From Bremia lactucae (lineage: Eukaryota; Oomycota; Peronosporomycetes; Peronosporales; Peronosporaceae): a DNA stretch of 64,000 nucleotides. Under the pieces are notes generated by a model. It saw nothing but the letters and a program-made list of their open reading frames with translations, ran no database searches and was not told the origin of the DNA. The position numbers and the translations under genes are program-made. Location of the stretch: the NCBI RefSeq assembly GCF_004359215.1, contig NC_090620.1, forward strand, positions 1,210,717 to 1,274,716. Direction: 5' to 3'. Below are positions 10,626 through 21,455 of the stretch, in pieces. Numbering within the stretch: position 1 is the first letter of the stretch; the number at the start of each line of letters is the position of its first letter.

Positions 10626-11090
10626 TGTATGGGGCACACATCGGTTGGAGAAGCGTTGTTGTGGAACATTTACCTAATGGGTAATATACCTTTATATTCT
10701 ATTCTAAAATAGTTAATTACCTCAATCCCATTTATTATGGGTAACAAATGTGGTCGCCGCCAGATATAAATCTGACGGCCGAAATCTACTTTTAAATTAG
10801 CTAGGGTAAGGTTTTAGATTAAATTATCAAATAAAGCGCAGTTCTTCTTTTGATCTTAAAAGCGTCTAGTGCTTTCTAAGGCTTGCGCATTGATCTGTGA
10901 GAGCTAAGGAACATACTTTCGGGCACTAGTTACCACTTGTTTCTTCGAACCCCTGATTTCCATGAAGTGCATTAAGCTTTGATAGCTCGTACGACTCCCT
11001 GAGTTGTAAGCACATTAGTGCTATAGAACTAAGAAACTATCGGAGTCTAAAAGTCTTCCTCTGACTTTAGAAGCGAAGTAGCTCCGCTTA
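10626..11090 (+). repeat. 3' LTR of Ty3 element 1
   Basis: It starts TGTATGGGGCACACATCGG at 10626, directly after a purine-rich tract (GATGGGGGAGGA, 10614-10625) that fits a polypurine primer. It matches the 5' LTR block by block. The end reads CTCCGCTTA instead of CTCCGCTACA and then changes abruptly to another LTR family at about 11091, so the last few bases were lost at that junction. Confidence 0.75.
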
Positions 11091-11270
11091 AAATACAGTT
11101 TTACTTTTCTCTAACTCTTTTTTTTATATTACCTATGGTAGCTATAGCCCCTTAGCTTCTTAGAAACATTCCTCTGTACCCTTGTGTACGTGAAGTTTCG
11201 AGGCACCTCACCTTCACTGTAATCATTGTAAGGTTAGCTAGTACTTATCAGTGAAAGGTGCACCGTTACA
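11091..11270 (+). repeat. 5' LTR remnant (family D) next to a primer-binding site
   Basis: The stretch ends GTGCACCGTTACA at 11270 and is followed by CCTGGTAGCACTTC, like the putative primer-binding site at 3465. Its reverse complement is related to the LTR copies at 53119 and 53494 (shared TACTAGCTAACC and GTGAAGGTGAGATGCCTCGA-like blocks). Only the terminal 180 bases are left. The upstream side abuts the 3' LTR of element 1. Confidence 0.6.
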
Positions 11271-11321
11271 CCTGGTAGCACTTCATAGTCTGTTCAGCGA
11301 CCTACGCCCGTTCCATCCAAC

Positions 11322-12580
11322 GTGGACATGTTGGAAGAAGAAGGGAGCTTTCCAGCCCCTCCAGAAGATTATCACGCCACGCGTGAAGAATTTCCTCATT
11401 TGAGTGGCCTTAAATGGAAAGCGATCGAACGAATGAGCTCAGTCGTAGGCGAAACAGCCGTTGGCGCCAAGCTGTACACTCTTGGAAGAGATGAGAAGTA
11501 CACGGCCATAGCCGAGTTCATCGAACACGACATTGACGCGGCCCGAGAACAGTAGTCTTGCGTCACCAGCTAGGCTCGTAACAATTGGAAATGTTCAGAA
11601 AGCAGCATTTAACTGCTGCGATGGGGCCAACGCTTCCGCATCGACCCGAAAGCTTCAAGATATAAATCACAAAGTTTAAGGCAGTCGAAGGCGACTCGCT
11701 TTTAAAATGGCTCGTCAAATTAGACGACGCCATAGATGCTCGCCGCATCAACGATGATGCGACGAAAGTGAAATTTGGCATGTCCAATTTAGCCGGACGT
11801 GCCAAATCTTGGGCCTTGGGTCTCACGCTTTACGACCCATTAGTCTTTGGGTCGTATGAGGTCTTTAGGACCCGTCTCAGATAAACCTGTTTAGGCACCA
11901 CGTGCCGAATTGAGGGCTCGAGCTGAGCTCCTGGATTTGAAGCAGGGCAAGCGTGACATTCACGCTTATGACCAACAGATACGATACCGGATCAGTTGTA
12001 TCGTTAGTCACCGAATTGATGAACAAACATAGGTAACTGTGTTGATTAAAGGTCTTGCAGACGGACCTGTTAAGATTCACCTGTTCCGGCTAGGATTAGA
12101 GTCGCTCGCCAAAGCGATCTTTTTAGCGGAACAGGAGGAATTTAGCCTGAAACAGGCTTTCGTTTGCTCGGGGTCAATCGTCCACCGAGACGACAGGAAA
12201 AAGGAGGTTCAGAACCCATGGATCTCTCGTATGCAGAGAGCAAGAAACCTCGCTCTTCAAATTACAAACGTACAAAAATGTAATCGTTGTCAAAAGACGG
12301 GCCACTACGCCTAAGAGTGTAGTGCCCCACGGCCAGTGCCTAAAAATACTGAGCGAAAAGACCGATCTCTCGCTAGTAGTGCCCCACGGCCAGTGCCTAA
12401 AATTACTGAGCGAAAAGACCGATCTCTCGCTAGGAATGACGCGGATTCGACGTGGTTGCGAAATCGCAACGGCGAGGCAGATCGTCAAAAAACGGTCGAG
12501 GTCAGTAGGTGCGGAGCGCCCTACTGTATCCAGCAACGTCAAAATAATTTGCAGGCCTTTTGACGAGAGTTGCTCCTCAC
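11322..12580 (+). pseudogene. Gag of element D with broken zinc knuckle
   Basis: 11322-11555 encodes the acidic N-terminus (GSFPAPPEDYHATREEFPHL). 12039-12314 encodes the capsid end and basic region and runs into a CCHC knuckle, CNRCQKTGHYA, followed by a stop codon in place of the residue before the last cysteine (EC follows). A 57-bp (19-codon) segment at 12321-12377 is repeated in tandem at 12378-12434. The stop in the knuckle shows it is dead. Confidence 0.65.
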
Positions 12581-12599
12581 ACACAACCATTGCGTGTAA

Positions 12600-13330
12600 C
12601 TGCCCCAGGGGATGAGGTTAGTCTCATCACCCTTAGAATAAGTGTCACATATGTTGCCACTTAAGTCTCTAGTCGATTGTGGGGCGTCGAATATTTTATT
12701 CGACGCTAATCGCTAGAAGACTGCAGACTGAAATCTTTGAGCGCGATATCCCTCTAGCCAGGTGACAGTGCGCCTAGCAACAGGCGCATCTGTAACAGTT
12801 AAGAAACTTGTAGTTGGTATCCAATAGACATTAAAGGGTAATGAGTACGATGATGAGCCGTGGCGACGCCTGTCTCTTGTTCATCATATGGCCAACTGAT
12901 GAACGTCTTGGAGCGTCCACAAGCGTGTGGATGTCCTTCGAGTGAGTGCGATAGCCTCACTTGTGGTTCGGTCGTTCGCATAACGGCACAAGACCTCAGT
13001 GTGTATACCCAACACACTATGGAGTTAGTTCCCGACGGCTGTGCACAAGCACAGGTAGCATTGAAGTTCGACCACTCGAATAAGAAACAAGGATGCTTGC
13101 TTGAAAAGCAACATCCAAGAAAGCTGAAAACGTCCGTCTATAAGAGACAGTGCGAAAGTCCTAGATCGACTAAAGAGGCGATCGTAAAAGATCTTGCTGT
13201 GGTAGCGAAGCCACAGCTAGAGGCAGTTGAGGGTTACTCTTTAATTAATTTCTATGAGAATAAGTCCCCGGAAACCGGTGGTGAAACGTTCCCAGGTACA
13301 TTTGGAAATAAGTTTTAAAGAGGAAATTGA
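12600..13330 (+). pseudogene. Protease region of element D
   Basis: At about 12660-12715 the plus strand encodes LKSLVDCGASNILFDANR, the retropepsin active-site pattern (L-V-D-S/T/C-G-A-S), then a stop. The open stretch 12860-13318 (152 residues) looks like a protease-RT connector with CAQAQVALKF and RQCESPRSTKEAIVKDLAVV. The catalytic residue after Asp is Cys, as in the related segment at 45114-45140. Confidence 0.55.
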
Positions 13331-13639
13331 GACTATAAATGTCTTAGTAAACAATGGATAAAATGTAGGCGCTTATATATTTGATCTAATAGCGCTTCCG
13401 AAGTTACAATCGGAGATAACTCAATTGCCAACGCAAGACCGAAACGGGTCTTGCGTGATCTGCGTAGTGACAAAGTCTAGCAGATCTGCGTACAAGTCAC
13501 AGATGACAACTACGTGGCCGATATTCGGTAGGCAATAGTTTTACTGATAACGAACGGGTTCTCAGCAGCTCATCGATTGATAAAAGTGTCCTCGATAGCA
13601 CCCCAAGTGGTATGCTATTGGAGTGGCTAATTATGTCAC

Positions 13640-14580
13640 AAGAGCTTAGTTATGCCTCTGCAACATTCAACAGATGTGTGCTAGTCTGTTGAGATCGGAG
13701 CGGGATTTCGCAGCGAGCTATTTTGATAGTGTCTTCGATCATAGCAGAGCCATGAACGGGAAGTCGGATGTTGAAGTAAATCGTACCCAAGTCCGAAAGG
13801 TTCTTACACTTATGCGTAAGCACAAGTTGCATGCAAATTTCAAGAAGTATATATTCGCTCAAAGCGAAAATCCACTTCTTGGAGGCATCGTGGGTAAACT
13901 CTGCGTACACCCTGATCCAAAAAAGATCAAGGAGACCACCGACTGGCCTGTACCAGTCGATGTAAACGGACCGCATAAGCTCCTTGGCTAAGCAGCGTAT
14001 GCTCGCGCGAATATGCTAAAATGACAATTAATTTTATTTGGTTGTCAAACAGAAATGTAAGATGGTCTTAGAACGCCAATTGTCAGCGTTCCTTTGAGGA
14101 TATCAGGCAAAGCTTATTGTAACCGCCAATCTTAGCGGTTGCGGGCCAAGGCAGACATTCATGTGGTCTGTGATTTTTTATGCCAGCTGCTGTGCGATAA
14201 TGCAATATAAAACAGACGACGTAGAACGCGTCATTTCAACCAGCCATACGATAGTAAGAGTGCATGACAAAGAATTCCTTGCCACGAAATATGCATTGGC
14301 TAAGTTTAGGGTCTATCTCTCAAAAGATAGACCTCAATTATAATACGGACCATGCGTCTTAACGCACGGCCGTAAACAGTCCACACGTCTCGCAAAGAAT
14401 GGCGAGATGGTTACCTTTCTTCGCGGAGAATACCTTCTCCATGTAATACAAACTAGGAATACTTAATGTCGTCACTGTACGCTTTTGCGCAGCCCAGTTT
14501 GAGCCGGTTGCGAAATAAACAGTGAGGATAAGCCCACTGCTGAACAATAAGTGTTCCGTCGTCAACATTACTTGGCGACG
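13640..14580 (+). pseudogene. Reverse transcriptase and RNase H of element D
   Basis: 13674-13991 encodes the RT palm-connection region: ASYFDSVFDHSRAM (catalytic YxDD reads YFDS), then LMRKHKLHANFKKYIFA and a LGGIVGK segment. 14161-14343 encodes RNase H pieces (VHDKEFLATKYALAKFRVYL). The minus-strand copy at 42591-43893 is the better-preserved homologue with YFDDVFVHSRAMDG. Loss of one catalytic Asp plus frameshifts make it inactive. Confidence 0.7.
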
Positions 14581-14589
14581 TTAAAAGAG

Positions 14590-15465
14590 CCTACCAAGAC
14601 GATAGGGTTCTTAAAAGGTTTAAGGATCACCACAACGATCTTCACAGCAATCCTTTCAAGGTTGTCGAAATTGCATCGATTTCAACAGGTCAATACATAA
14701 CACGCAATGGTTTACTGTATAACACAGCCAGTGCCGGCGACGCACCTCCTGTCGTCACCCCCACCTATAATGATTTGCGTTTACACATCACGTATCAGTT
14801 CCACAATGAATCAATAAATGAGAATCGTGGACATGAGAAAACTTATCTTATGTATGATTTCGTCCGCAAGTACATACGTGCTTGTGAAGTTTGTCAACAG
14901 GTGAAGCCCAGTGCTTCATCCTGTGCTTCATTACAATTTCTGCCATTTCCGGCAGAAAGTTGGCTGTCCATATCGGTCGCCATTCTCTTCGGACTTCCCG
15001 AAGCCGATCACAAGAACAATGATATTCTTGTGTAGTGATCGTTTCAGCAAGATGGTACATTTTGCTGCATCCCCGGAGTCGATTACAACCGAAGGCTGTT
15101 TTCGTGTCTTTATTGATACGAAATTTCAACTCCATGGTTTATCCCGTGAACTGGTATCCGATCGAGGCCCCCGGTTCACGGCGGAGTTTTGGCAATCTGT
15201 GTCCAAATCAGTTAAAACATTTGAAAATGTCAACTGCTGACCATCCGGATATAGATGGTCTGACAGAACGTGCCAATCGTATCCACGAAGAGATATTTCG
15301 TGGATACGTCCACTCGTTTACGAGTTGGAGCGATGCCATCATTAATTCGATGCATGCAACGCACACGAATTCGATACCATGGGCAATTAAAAAGTTGGAA
15401 TTGAAATGCAAGCAACAAGGGCTATTTACAGAAACACACAATAGTAGTCACTATAGTGGCTGTTA
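14590..15465 (+). pseudogene. Integrase of element D
   Basis: 14775-15035 encodes the zinc-binding N-terminus (GHEKTYLMYDFVRKYIRACEVC). 14911-15240 and 15035-15466 in shifted frames cover the core, with SDRFSKMVHFAA, the VSDRGPRFTAEFW segment carrying the second catalytic Asp, and the DG-T-ER segment. The C-terminus is truncated before any GPY/F or chromodomain. A polypurine-like tract follows directly. Confidence 0.65.
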
Positions 15466-15477
15466 GTTAAGGGGTGA

Positions 15478-15830
15478 TGTAACAGAGTTTCCCGCTACAT
15501 AAATATTATTTCCTGTAAAATGGATTTATGAATATTATTTCTTAAAAGAGGAATAATAATGTTATTTCCTATGAGAGGAATAATAATGTTATTTCCTAAG
15601 AGAGAAATAATAGGTATTAATTCTATGAGAGGAACTATATATAAAGAAGCACAACACTATTATCTTTTATTATTTTGACTAAATAATTCCAATATTAACA
15701 GATTTGGTAATATTGAGGCAGGTGGGGTGAGCTTGGCAAAAAGTCTGGGGTGTTCTAGACATTCCTAGAACTTATATTTATGAGTATTTAAGCTTCTATA
15801 TATTTAAACAAGGTATCCGCTCTGGAGTTT
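15478..15830 (+). repeat. LTR-like block with AT-rich tandem repeats
   Basis: It starts TGTAACAGAGTTTCCCGC right after the purine tract TTAAGGGGTGA, as an LTR should. Between about 15540 and 15635 a unit of roughly 26-30 bases containing GAGGAATAATAATGTTATTT is repeated about three times with variation. It does not match the 5' LTR remnant at 11091-11270, so either the ends of this element are chimaeric or an unrelated LTR took the place of the 3' one. The right end is not defined. Confidence 0.5.
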
Positions 15831-17170
15831 GTCAATTCCTACGTCGAATGGAGGTGACTGGTATGAGTCGGCGTCATCGTCCGACTCGGTGACCACAGTG
15901 AAGGCCTCCGGCTCGCCCGGGTCCGCATCCGTCAAGCTTAAGGGTTCTGACGTGACTACCCAAGAAGTAATGAAAACGTTATTAAACTCGTCAGACCCTT
16001 TTGGCATGGAGTCATCATGGGATGACTCAAGGACGACGATAACTCTGGTGATGACAAAATGCATCACGAGGAACGAAGTGATCGTAAGGTCACTTCGATA
16101 AGTATGCTAATGGTGGTGCTAGCATGCATTACCAGGGTCGGAATGATCTTAAGATCACTCCAAGCGTAATGTATGCTTGGAAATTAACATCAACCAACGG
16201 GAAGGGACCGCAATACGTGCGGTTTGCTTCCAAAAAGAACCCTGGGTACCCTCTACGGGCAACCTAAGAAGCTGTCTGGTAAGACAAATGACTGCTTCAA
16301 ATTCCGTAGTTCGACTCATCCAGACTTCACATTCCTTGATAGGGCGAAATTATCTTCTTCTTCGATGCCTTTTCCGTTGTCGTGGTACACCTGCAAGTGC
16401 AAAAGATGAAAATCCGTTGTTCAAGCTTGCGATGCATTCGTTCAGAATGTGCAGAGCCTGGGCCGCGAAGTCTGGCTTGTCAAACTAAATACTTTTTGGA
16501 AACGACTTGTTAAACGGACCGTGGTCAGTGCATCTACAAGCTGCACCGTTTGTCTAGAGAGGCAGGTATACCTTGCCTTTCATGGAGGGACTCGTGTATG
16601 CTGTTTTAAGGGTGTAGGGCATGCCCTAAGGAAGCATTCTCCCTTAGGGACCCTCATTAAAGTACGCACATATCTTGTGGGATGCGCGAAGGGATTGAGA
16701 ACCCCAATACTTTTACGAGCGCGGAAGCGCTCGTTCTCCAATGACACTCTAAAGAAGAGGATGGCCTCGTCGTCCTACATGGGACAAAGATCATTAATGG
16801 AACGAGATTCCCAGCTTTGGATACTCTCGCCAACGAACGAGGTATCTCGTTCGAACCCCCCTCACTTCACGTAGTTCAAGGAGCTTTCGACTAGGAAACG
16901 CTTCTCACCACATGAGGCCATCAATGGATGTAAGAGAAGAGGAGACATTGGGTACGCCTATCTCGTCAAACCCGAGTTATCACGAAGATCTATGTCGCGT
17001 CCTCCGGAAATGGCGGGAGGACATTGATCATATATTTCCGTCGTCGTGTCTTGGTGTCGATGTAATGGGACTAGGCCAAGTCCCTTATTCAGCTCACTAA
17101 AAAAGGAGACTGAACCGTGGTGAGGAAACATTGGAGTGCACTTGCGAGGTTGGAGGTAAAATGACAACTG
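15829..17170 (+). pseudogene. Unrecognised coding-like region, broken frames
   Basis: Several plus-strand open pieces (15829-16101, 16177-16488, 16449-16874) follow each other in different frames. The first is Ser/Thr/Asp-rich (MSIPTSNGGDWYESASSSDS). The later ones have runs of hydrophobic and basic residues. I recognise no domain. The setting between two retroelements suggests the relic of another element (perhaps gag of a Copia or other LTR family), but a dead host gene cannot be excluded. Confidence 0.25.
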
Positions 17171-17329
17171 AATTGAAAAGCTGTTATGGTTCCTGTCGCT
17201 ACTGCTAATTAGCCCTAAGGGCTCCTAGAGATTTAACAAGTAAAACCTACGCATGCATGAATAAAACCTACGAGCTGATATATAAAACCTTGGGTAGACT
17301 GAGGTTCAACCCATAGGACCTTGAACTCC

Positions 17330-18540
17330 CGTGGAAAATTCCCTGCGAAGTGATTGGCTCACGCCACTCACTTCAACCGGTAGAGACACGTTGGACGCGT
17401 CACTGTGTTGTTCCCAAGCAGGAACCATCATTTTGTATTTAAATGTAATCTTGAACTTCGACTGGGAAGCTTTAAACTTGAACTTGAAACTCTCATGTCG
17501 ACGATGCAGTGTCGCCAGATGGTTTCTAGGAAGATGAGTAATGACGATGCGGCGTCATCACTTCATCTAGAGCACAACTGACTACCTTTAGCCCTGGCTC
17601 CCATATCTTACCCTGTAGAGACATGTCCCGCTTCCCTCCGTCTCATCTCGCGTGCCCAGCACCTTTGAGCTATGTACTATGGTAAGTACTAAGACATGTA
17701 ATGAGAGGCCCATTACAGTCGACGTTCGACAATGTTGGTCGCAAATAGTTGCAAGAACGTGCGCAATTTGCGGTCGAGGAATTGTCGAACGAATGGACAC
17801 GTCAGATGCTCTGACGACAGCTCGTAAAGAAATTTCATCCTTGAAGCATGAAGTAAGGCGTCTGGTCTGTGAGAACGAGACTTTGTCCCGAAATTATCAG
17901 GTTTAGACTCGGGGCTACCAGCCTCGGGCGAATGCCTTATACGCTGCCGGTTTGATTCGGAACCGGAAGAACTTCGTACTGATGGTACGGGTGAAGACGT
18001 TTTCGTTCGAGCGAAGACGTCAAGCTGGACCTGCCCGGTCATTACCTCGCTCGTTGGGACCAACAAGCTACTCCAGACCACGTGATGGAACGCTTGCTAG
18101 AGACGTCCAAGACGACGATTACAGCTGGTCCGTCGTGAAGTTGCTCGCGAAAAAGCAGGACGCAAAAGGTCGCAGAGCTTTTTTTATACCTTGTGGCAGT
18201 CAGCGGCGGAGCAAACTCGCTGGTGCTCAACATTGTGCATCACACGTCACCAGAACTTATGAATGTCATGAGAGCCAAGAACCATCCGACACGGACCGAC
18301 TACTTGCGACACGCAGAAGAGCTGACACACTTTGAACCTCGATAGAGCTCGGCAGCGGATCGGTCGGGTGTGAAGTCGTCGCAGCGCATGTCGAGCCGTC
18401 GTCCTAGCGCAATAGACGCGGAGATGTTTTAAATGCGGCGAGTTGGGCCACATTCAAAAGAACTGCCGCGCCAAGAAAAAGGACGGCGGCAGAATCAAGC
18501 AGGAGAATATAAATGTTGACAAGCTGCCGGCATTTTCAAA
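17330..18540 (+). pseudogene. Copia-like gag remnant with zinc knuckle
   Basis: Near 18425-18480 the plus strand encodes CFKCGELGHIQKNCRAKKKDGG, a CCHC knuckle followed by a basic tail as in Copia-type gag. Upstream pieces (17652-17906) have a coiled-coil-like segment (ALTTARKEISSLKHEVRRL), and 17952-18335 is basic, in shifted frames. No protease, integrase or RT follows, so only the gag end survives. The Copia assignment is from the knuckle style alone. Confidence 0.45.
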
Positions 18541-19283
18541 TTAAAGAACCTTTACCCTTACCTCACCATTTGTGCGGTGATCACCTTCCTGATTATTGCA
18601 ACCTTAAGGGAAACCATCTTCCAAAACTGCAGCACGTGTCTCTTGTTCATCTTGTTCCAATGCTTGCCAAGTATTATTTACCAGATTAGAGACAGCCATA
18701 GTTCCTATCAAATTTTTATTTTGTGTGTTGTATATGTGTAGTAGATTTTGGTTTGAGAGAAAAAGGGCACACTGGCGTCGCCTTCAATATAATTCCTAAT
18801 GGCCAATTAAATTGCAACAAACGAGACTATGTTAAGCCGATCAAATACCTCAAACTCGAGTTTAGCAAAAACCTGGTGGGTCTAGCTAGACATTCCTTTT
18901 ATTTATAAATTCTCTAATTTAGGAAGATCAGATACGCTTGAAGCATCGCAGCAATCGGAAAAAAAAACACTTTCTCTGCTGTCATAGCAATGCAATACTT
19001 ACAAAGCAGCAGCCTTGTCTTTACGCTGGTTTGCGGCCAGGAGTAAGCGTACCTGCTATCTTGCAAGAGGCCAAGTTATTGTCTCCAACATTGTAAATTG
19101 ACAGTCACTCTTTAGCGACCTCAAGCCATGAGTGTCCTACAATCTGCATTAATAATGTGCAAAAGCTCTTCGTCAAATTTGTATAAGCTTAACTTATTCA
19201 GTTTTAGGCTTTTTTAGATCTCGCTCTTGTTCCTTGCCTGAGCAATGGATATTAAGGTTAAATAAACAAGCATGGTTAGTAGC
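18541..19283. other. Intergenic, 3' flank of TRM1
   Basis: AT-rich, no open frame that looks coding. A stretch at 18840-18905 (GTTTAGCAAAAACC then CTAGACATTCC) is loosely similar to 15730-15790, suggesting a shared LTR fragment. TRM1 transcripts should terminate in its right part. Confidence 0.4.
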
Positions 19284-21035
19284 TCAATCATTCACGGGCT
19301 TAATTTGCTTTGACTTACCCTCATTTTCCACAATAGAAACAGCGACGTCACTTCTGTTGCCGACAGCACGAGCTTTCGGACCCCAGTTAGGCTCTGGATT
19401 TAAAGGATAACGCAATGCTTTGGGCTTGTTATCAGGTCCTGAGCGCTTAAAAGAAAAACTAGCCTCAAACTTAGGCTCCTTAGCAAGAATGCGGCTACCT
19501 GGCGTCTCCACACCATCACGCTTCTTATTTAGCGGATGCTTTTTCACCCAGCAGCGCATTATATCCCATATAACATCGTTTGGCGCAGTGGTTTTAATAG
19601 CTTCCGATACCTTGTGAAATTGGGAGACTTCGTACCCAGCGTGGCGGATGGCGCCTTGAATTTGAGACATCCGGGGATTGGAACAGTGAAGGACTTTGCT
19701 TAAGCCTGGAAGAGTGTAGTGCAGCGGAGCGTCTACGAGCTCTTCAGCAATTGATGTAAGCAGTCCATGCAGGCGAGCTTTTGTGGAAAATTCAGAGGTA
19801 CTAGTCTCCACGCGGTCTCGGATCCTTCGAACAACATCGAGACTGTGAAGAGGTGCAGACCAGATCGGTCCCGCCATTTTGTATTTCCCATTGCACTGGT
19901 CGCACTCTATACCAACAATTGGACCGCGAGACGCATGAAAGGTATTGCCACTTGACACACCAAGCGGTTGCAAGTGAAAACTTTCGCACTGAACACACTG
20001 ATAGACATACGAGAGCTTCGTCATTGCTTTTTTCACATTCACCGGCGATCGAAACACGCGAACGAATACGCGAATGTAAAAATCAATACTACACGACGCA
20101 ATCGGCACAATATGGCGTGCATAGCGATTGGCCGACGACTCGATCGTCTGGAGTACCATACGCAGAGCCATCTCGTGAACATAATGCGACTTATTAGGCA
20201 ATGCTCTATATCGTGAAAAGCAGACCTCAGGCTGCTTGCCTGATAAAACCGGCATATCCGTGCACGTGACACAGAGTAATCCACCGTTCGTTATGCTCTG
20301 TACAGCACTGTCTAAGAAAATTGAAGCTGATCCGTATGGATCCAGGTCAATGACATCGAATTGGTCTGCTGGCTTCCTATGATTGTACATGACATCTGTC
20401 GCATCTGCTTCATTAGGCACGACTTGGTCCAAAGGAAGCTCATTAAACGCAATATTGCGCCGGATATTATCCACAGCTGCAGAGTCCATGTCATTGACCA
20501 AAATGGATTTGACACCTGGAATTTGCTGAAAGTAGCGAATAGAGCGCAGGCCTGAGGCTGCTAAAGCCTCAAGTATACGAATACCCTTATCTTTCGACGT
20601 TTCGTAGAGTTGCGACTCAATCTCCTGGTCCGAAAAGTCCTTGGGCTCAAAGGTGGCGGCACCCTGTCCCTCTGCGATGGCAGCTTTGCGCGCCTCCTTG
20701 ATCAATTGCTCACGTGCACGCATTCGTGCATACTCAGATATAATCGCGATGCTCAAGTCACGATTGAGCTCTTGCACAGGATTATAAAAGACCTGATTCT
20801 GCTCTGGAAACACCAAGACGCCGTTGCCCTCGCGAATAATTTTGTGACCAGGCGGGGCGACCTTATTCTGCAGCTTCTGCGCCAACGAAGCAGCAGTCGA
20901 CGATTGCATAGTCCGATTTGGTCTACAAAAACTTGCAGCTTGTCGAAGGTAAGAAATGCGCAACGTCGACGGAGTGGCTGAGGATGAAACAATGATTGAC
21001 TGGTCAAAGCGGTCGATTAGTGACGAAGTTTTCAA
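19284..21035 (-). CDS. TRM1: tRNA (guanine26-N2)-dimethyltransferase (TRM1)
   Basis: Trm1 uses S-adenosylmethionine to make N2,N2-dimethylguanosine at position 26 of nuclear- and mitochondrial-encoded tRNAs. The single-exon 583-residue product has the N-terminal Rossmann methyltransferase with LEALAASGLRSIRY (about residue 155, SAM binding), the family motif IV DLDPYGS (about 230), then the C-terminal domain with two CxxC pairs (CVQC and CDQC, about 345-385) that bind zinc. Length fits eukaryotic Trm1. The first 42 residues carry six basic and two acidic side chains and precede a second Met (codon 20909-20907), a layout like yeast TRM1, where two starts give mitochondrial and nuclear forms. 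It diverges from the eIF4G gene over about 420 bp. Confidence 0.95.
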   Translation of the reverse strand: MKTSSLIDRFDQSIIVSSSATPSTLRISYLRQAASFCRPNRTMQSSTAASLAQKLQNKVAPPGHKIIREGNGVLVFPEQNQVFYNPVQELNRDLSIAIISEYARMRAREQLIKEARKAAIAEGQGAATFEPKDFSDQEIESQLYETSKDKGIRILEALAASGLRSIRYFQQIPGVKSILVNDMDSAAVDNIRRNIAFNELPLDQVVPNEADATDVMYNHRKPADQFDVIDLDPYGSASIFLDSAVQSITNGGLLCVTCTDMPVLSGKQPEVCFSRYRALPNKSHYVHEMALRMVLQTIESSANRYARHIVPIASCSIDFYIRVFVRVFRSPVNVKKAMTKLSYVYQCVQCESFHLQPLGVSSGNTFHASRGPIVGIECDQCNGKYKMAGPIWSAPLHSLDVVRRIRDRVETSTSEFSTKARLHGLLTSIAEELVDAPLHYTLPGLSKVLHCSNPRMSQIQGAIRHAGYEVSQFHKVSEAIKTTAPNDVIWDIMRCWVKKHPLNKKRDGVETPGSRILAKEPKFEASFSFKRSGPDNKPKALRYPLNPEPNWGPKARAVGNRSDVAVSIVENEGKSKQIKPVND

Positions 21036-21455
21036 AAAATAGAGCTTTTGCTTTAATTACTATCGAGAGAACTTTTCTTTGCTAAACAACATGAAAAACA
21101 ACAAGAGATGAATACCGGTAAATCAATACCGTGCAGTTACGCCACATGGTTTCAGGGGAGCCATATCCCCATTATTCTGATACGAGAAATTAAAAACAAT
21201 AGCAGGCAGTATCATTATTTCATGGATGGACAGCCGAGTGCCAGCCAACGCGGAGGTACTGTACCCCCTTCTTACAAACCCACCATCGTTGCCGTATGAG
21301 ACGAATTGGTGTCAATTTGACGTCATTTTGTAATCGTATCTGACTTGTAAACCAACGAATGAAACTTAGGTGGGGGTCGAGGCGACAGCTCAAGACGGAG
21401 AGGAAGTGGCGGGCGAGGCACGTACCGTCGTGTACAGACACCTAAGACCGATGTA
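21036..21455. promoter_or_regulatory. Divergent promoter region TRM1 / eIF4G
   Basis: The 420-bp gap between the oppositely oriented TRM1 and eIF4G starts has no coding signal and must hold both promoters and 5' leaders. No specific element could be named with confidence. Confidence 0.4.

Larger units (their letters stand above)
3044..11090 (+). mobile_element. Ty3/gypsy chromovirus, element 1, rearranged
   Basis: Two LTRs of one family (3044-3464 and 10626-11090) bound an internal region in the order gag, protease, linker, then an inverted block (about 5896-7703) with RNase H and RT on the minus strand, then integrase and chromodomain on the plus strand. The related element at 55737-62465 has everything in one orientation, so the inversion is secondary. 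A solo LTR of another family (7795-8284) sits inside integrase. All frames carry stops and the element cannot be autonomous. Confidence 0.8.
11271..15477 (+). mobile_element. Ty3/gypsy element D internal region, decayed
   Basis: Between an LTR end with primer-binding-like sequence (11270) and a polypurine-like tract (TTAAGGGGTGA, 15467-15477) the plus strand carries, in order, gag with a zinc knuckle, a retropepsin active-site segment, reverse transcriptase, RNase H and integrase pieces. Each is interrupted by stops and frameshifts. The same family supplies the minus-strand RT at 42618-45370. Confidence 0.75.

Noticed and set aside
17230..17300. Repeated AAAACCTAC words, possible telomere-like or CRISPR-like repeat
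   Set aside because: Only three imperfect short copies with irregular spacing and no spacers.
18541..19283. Search for tRNA or small RNA genes in intergenic regions
   Set aside because: No cloverleaf with the expected A and B box words was recognised by eye here or in other gaps. A covariance-model scan would be needed.
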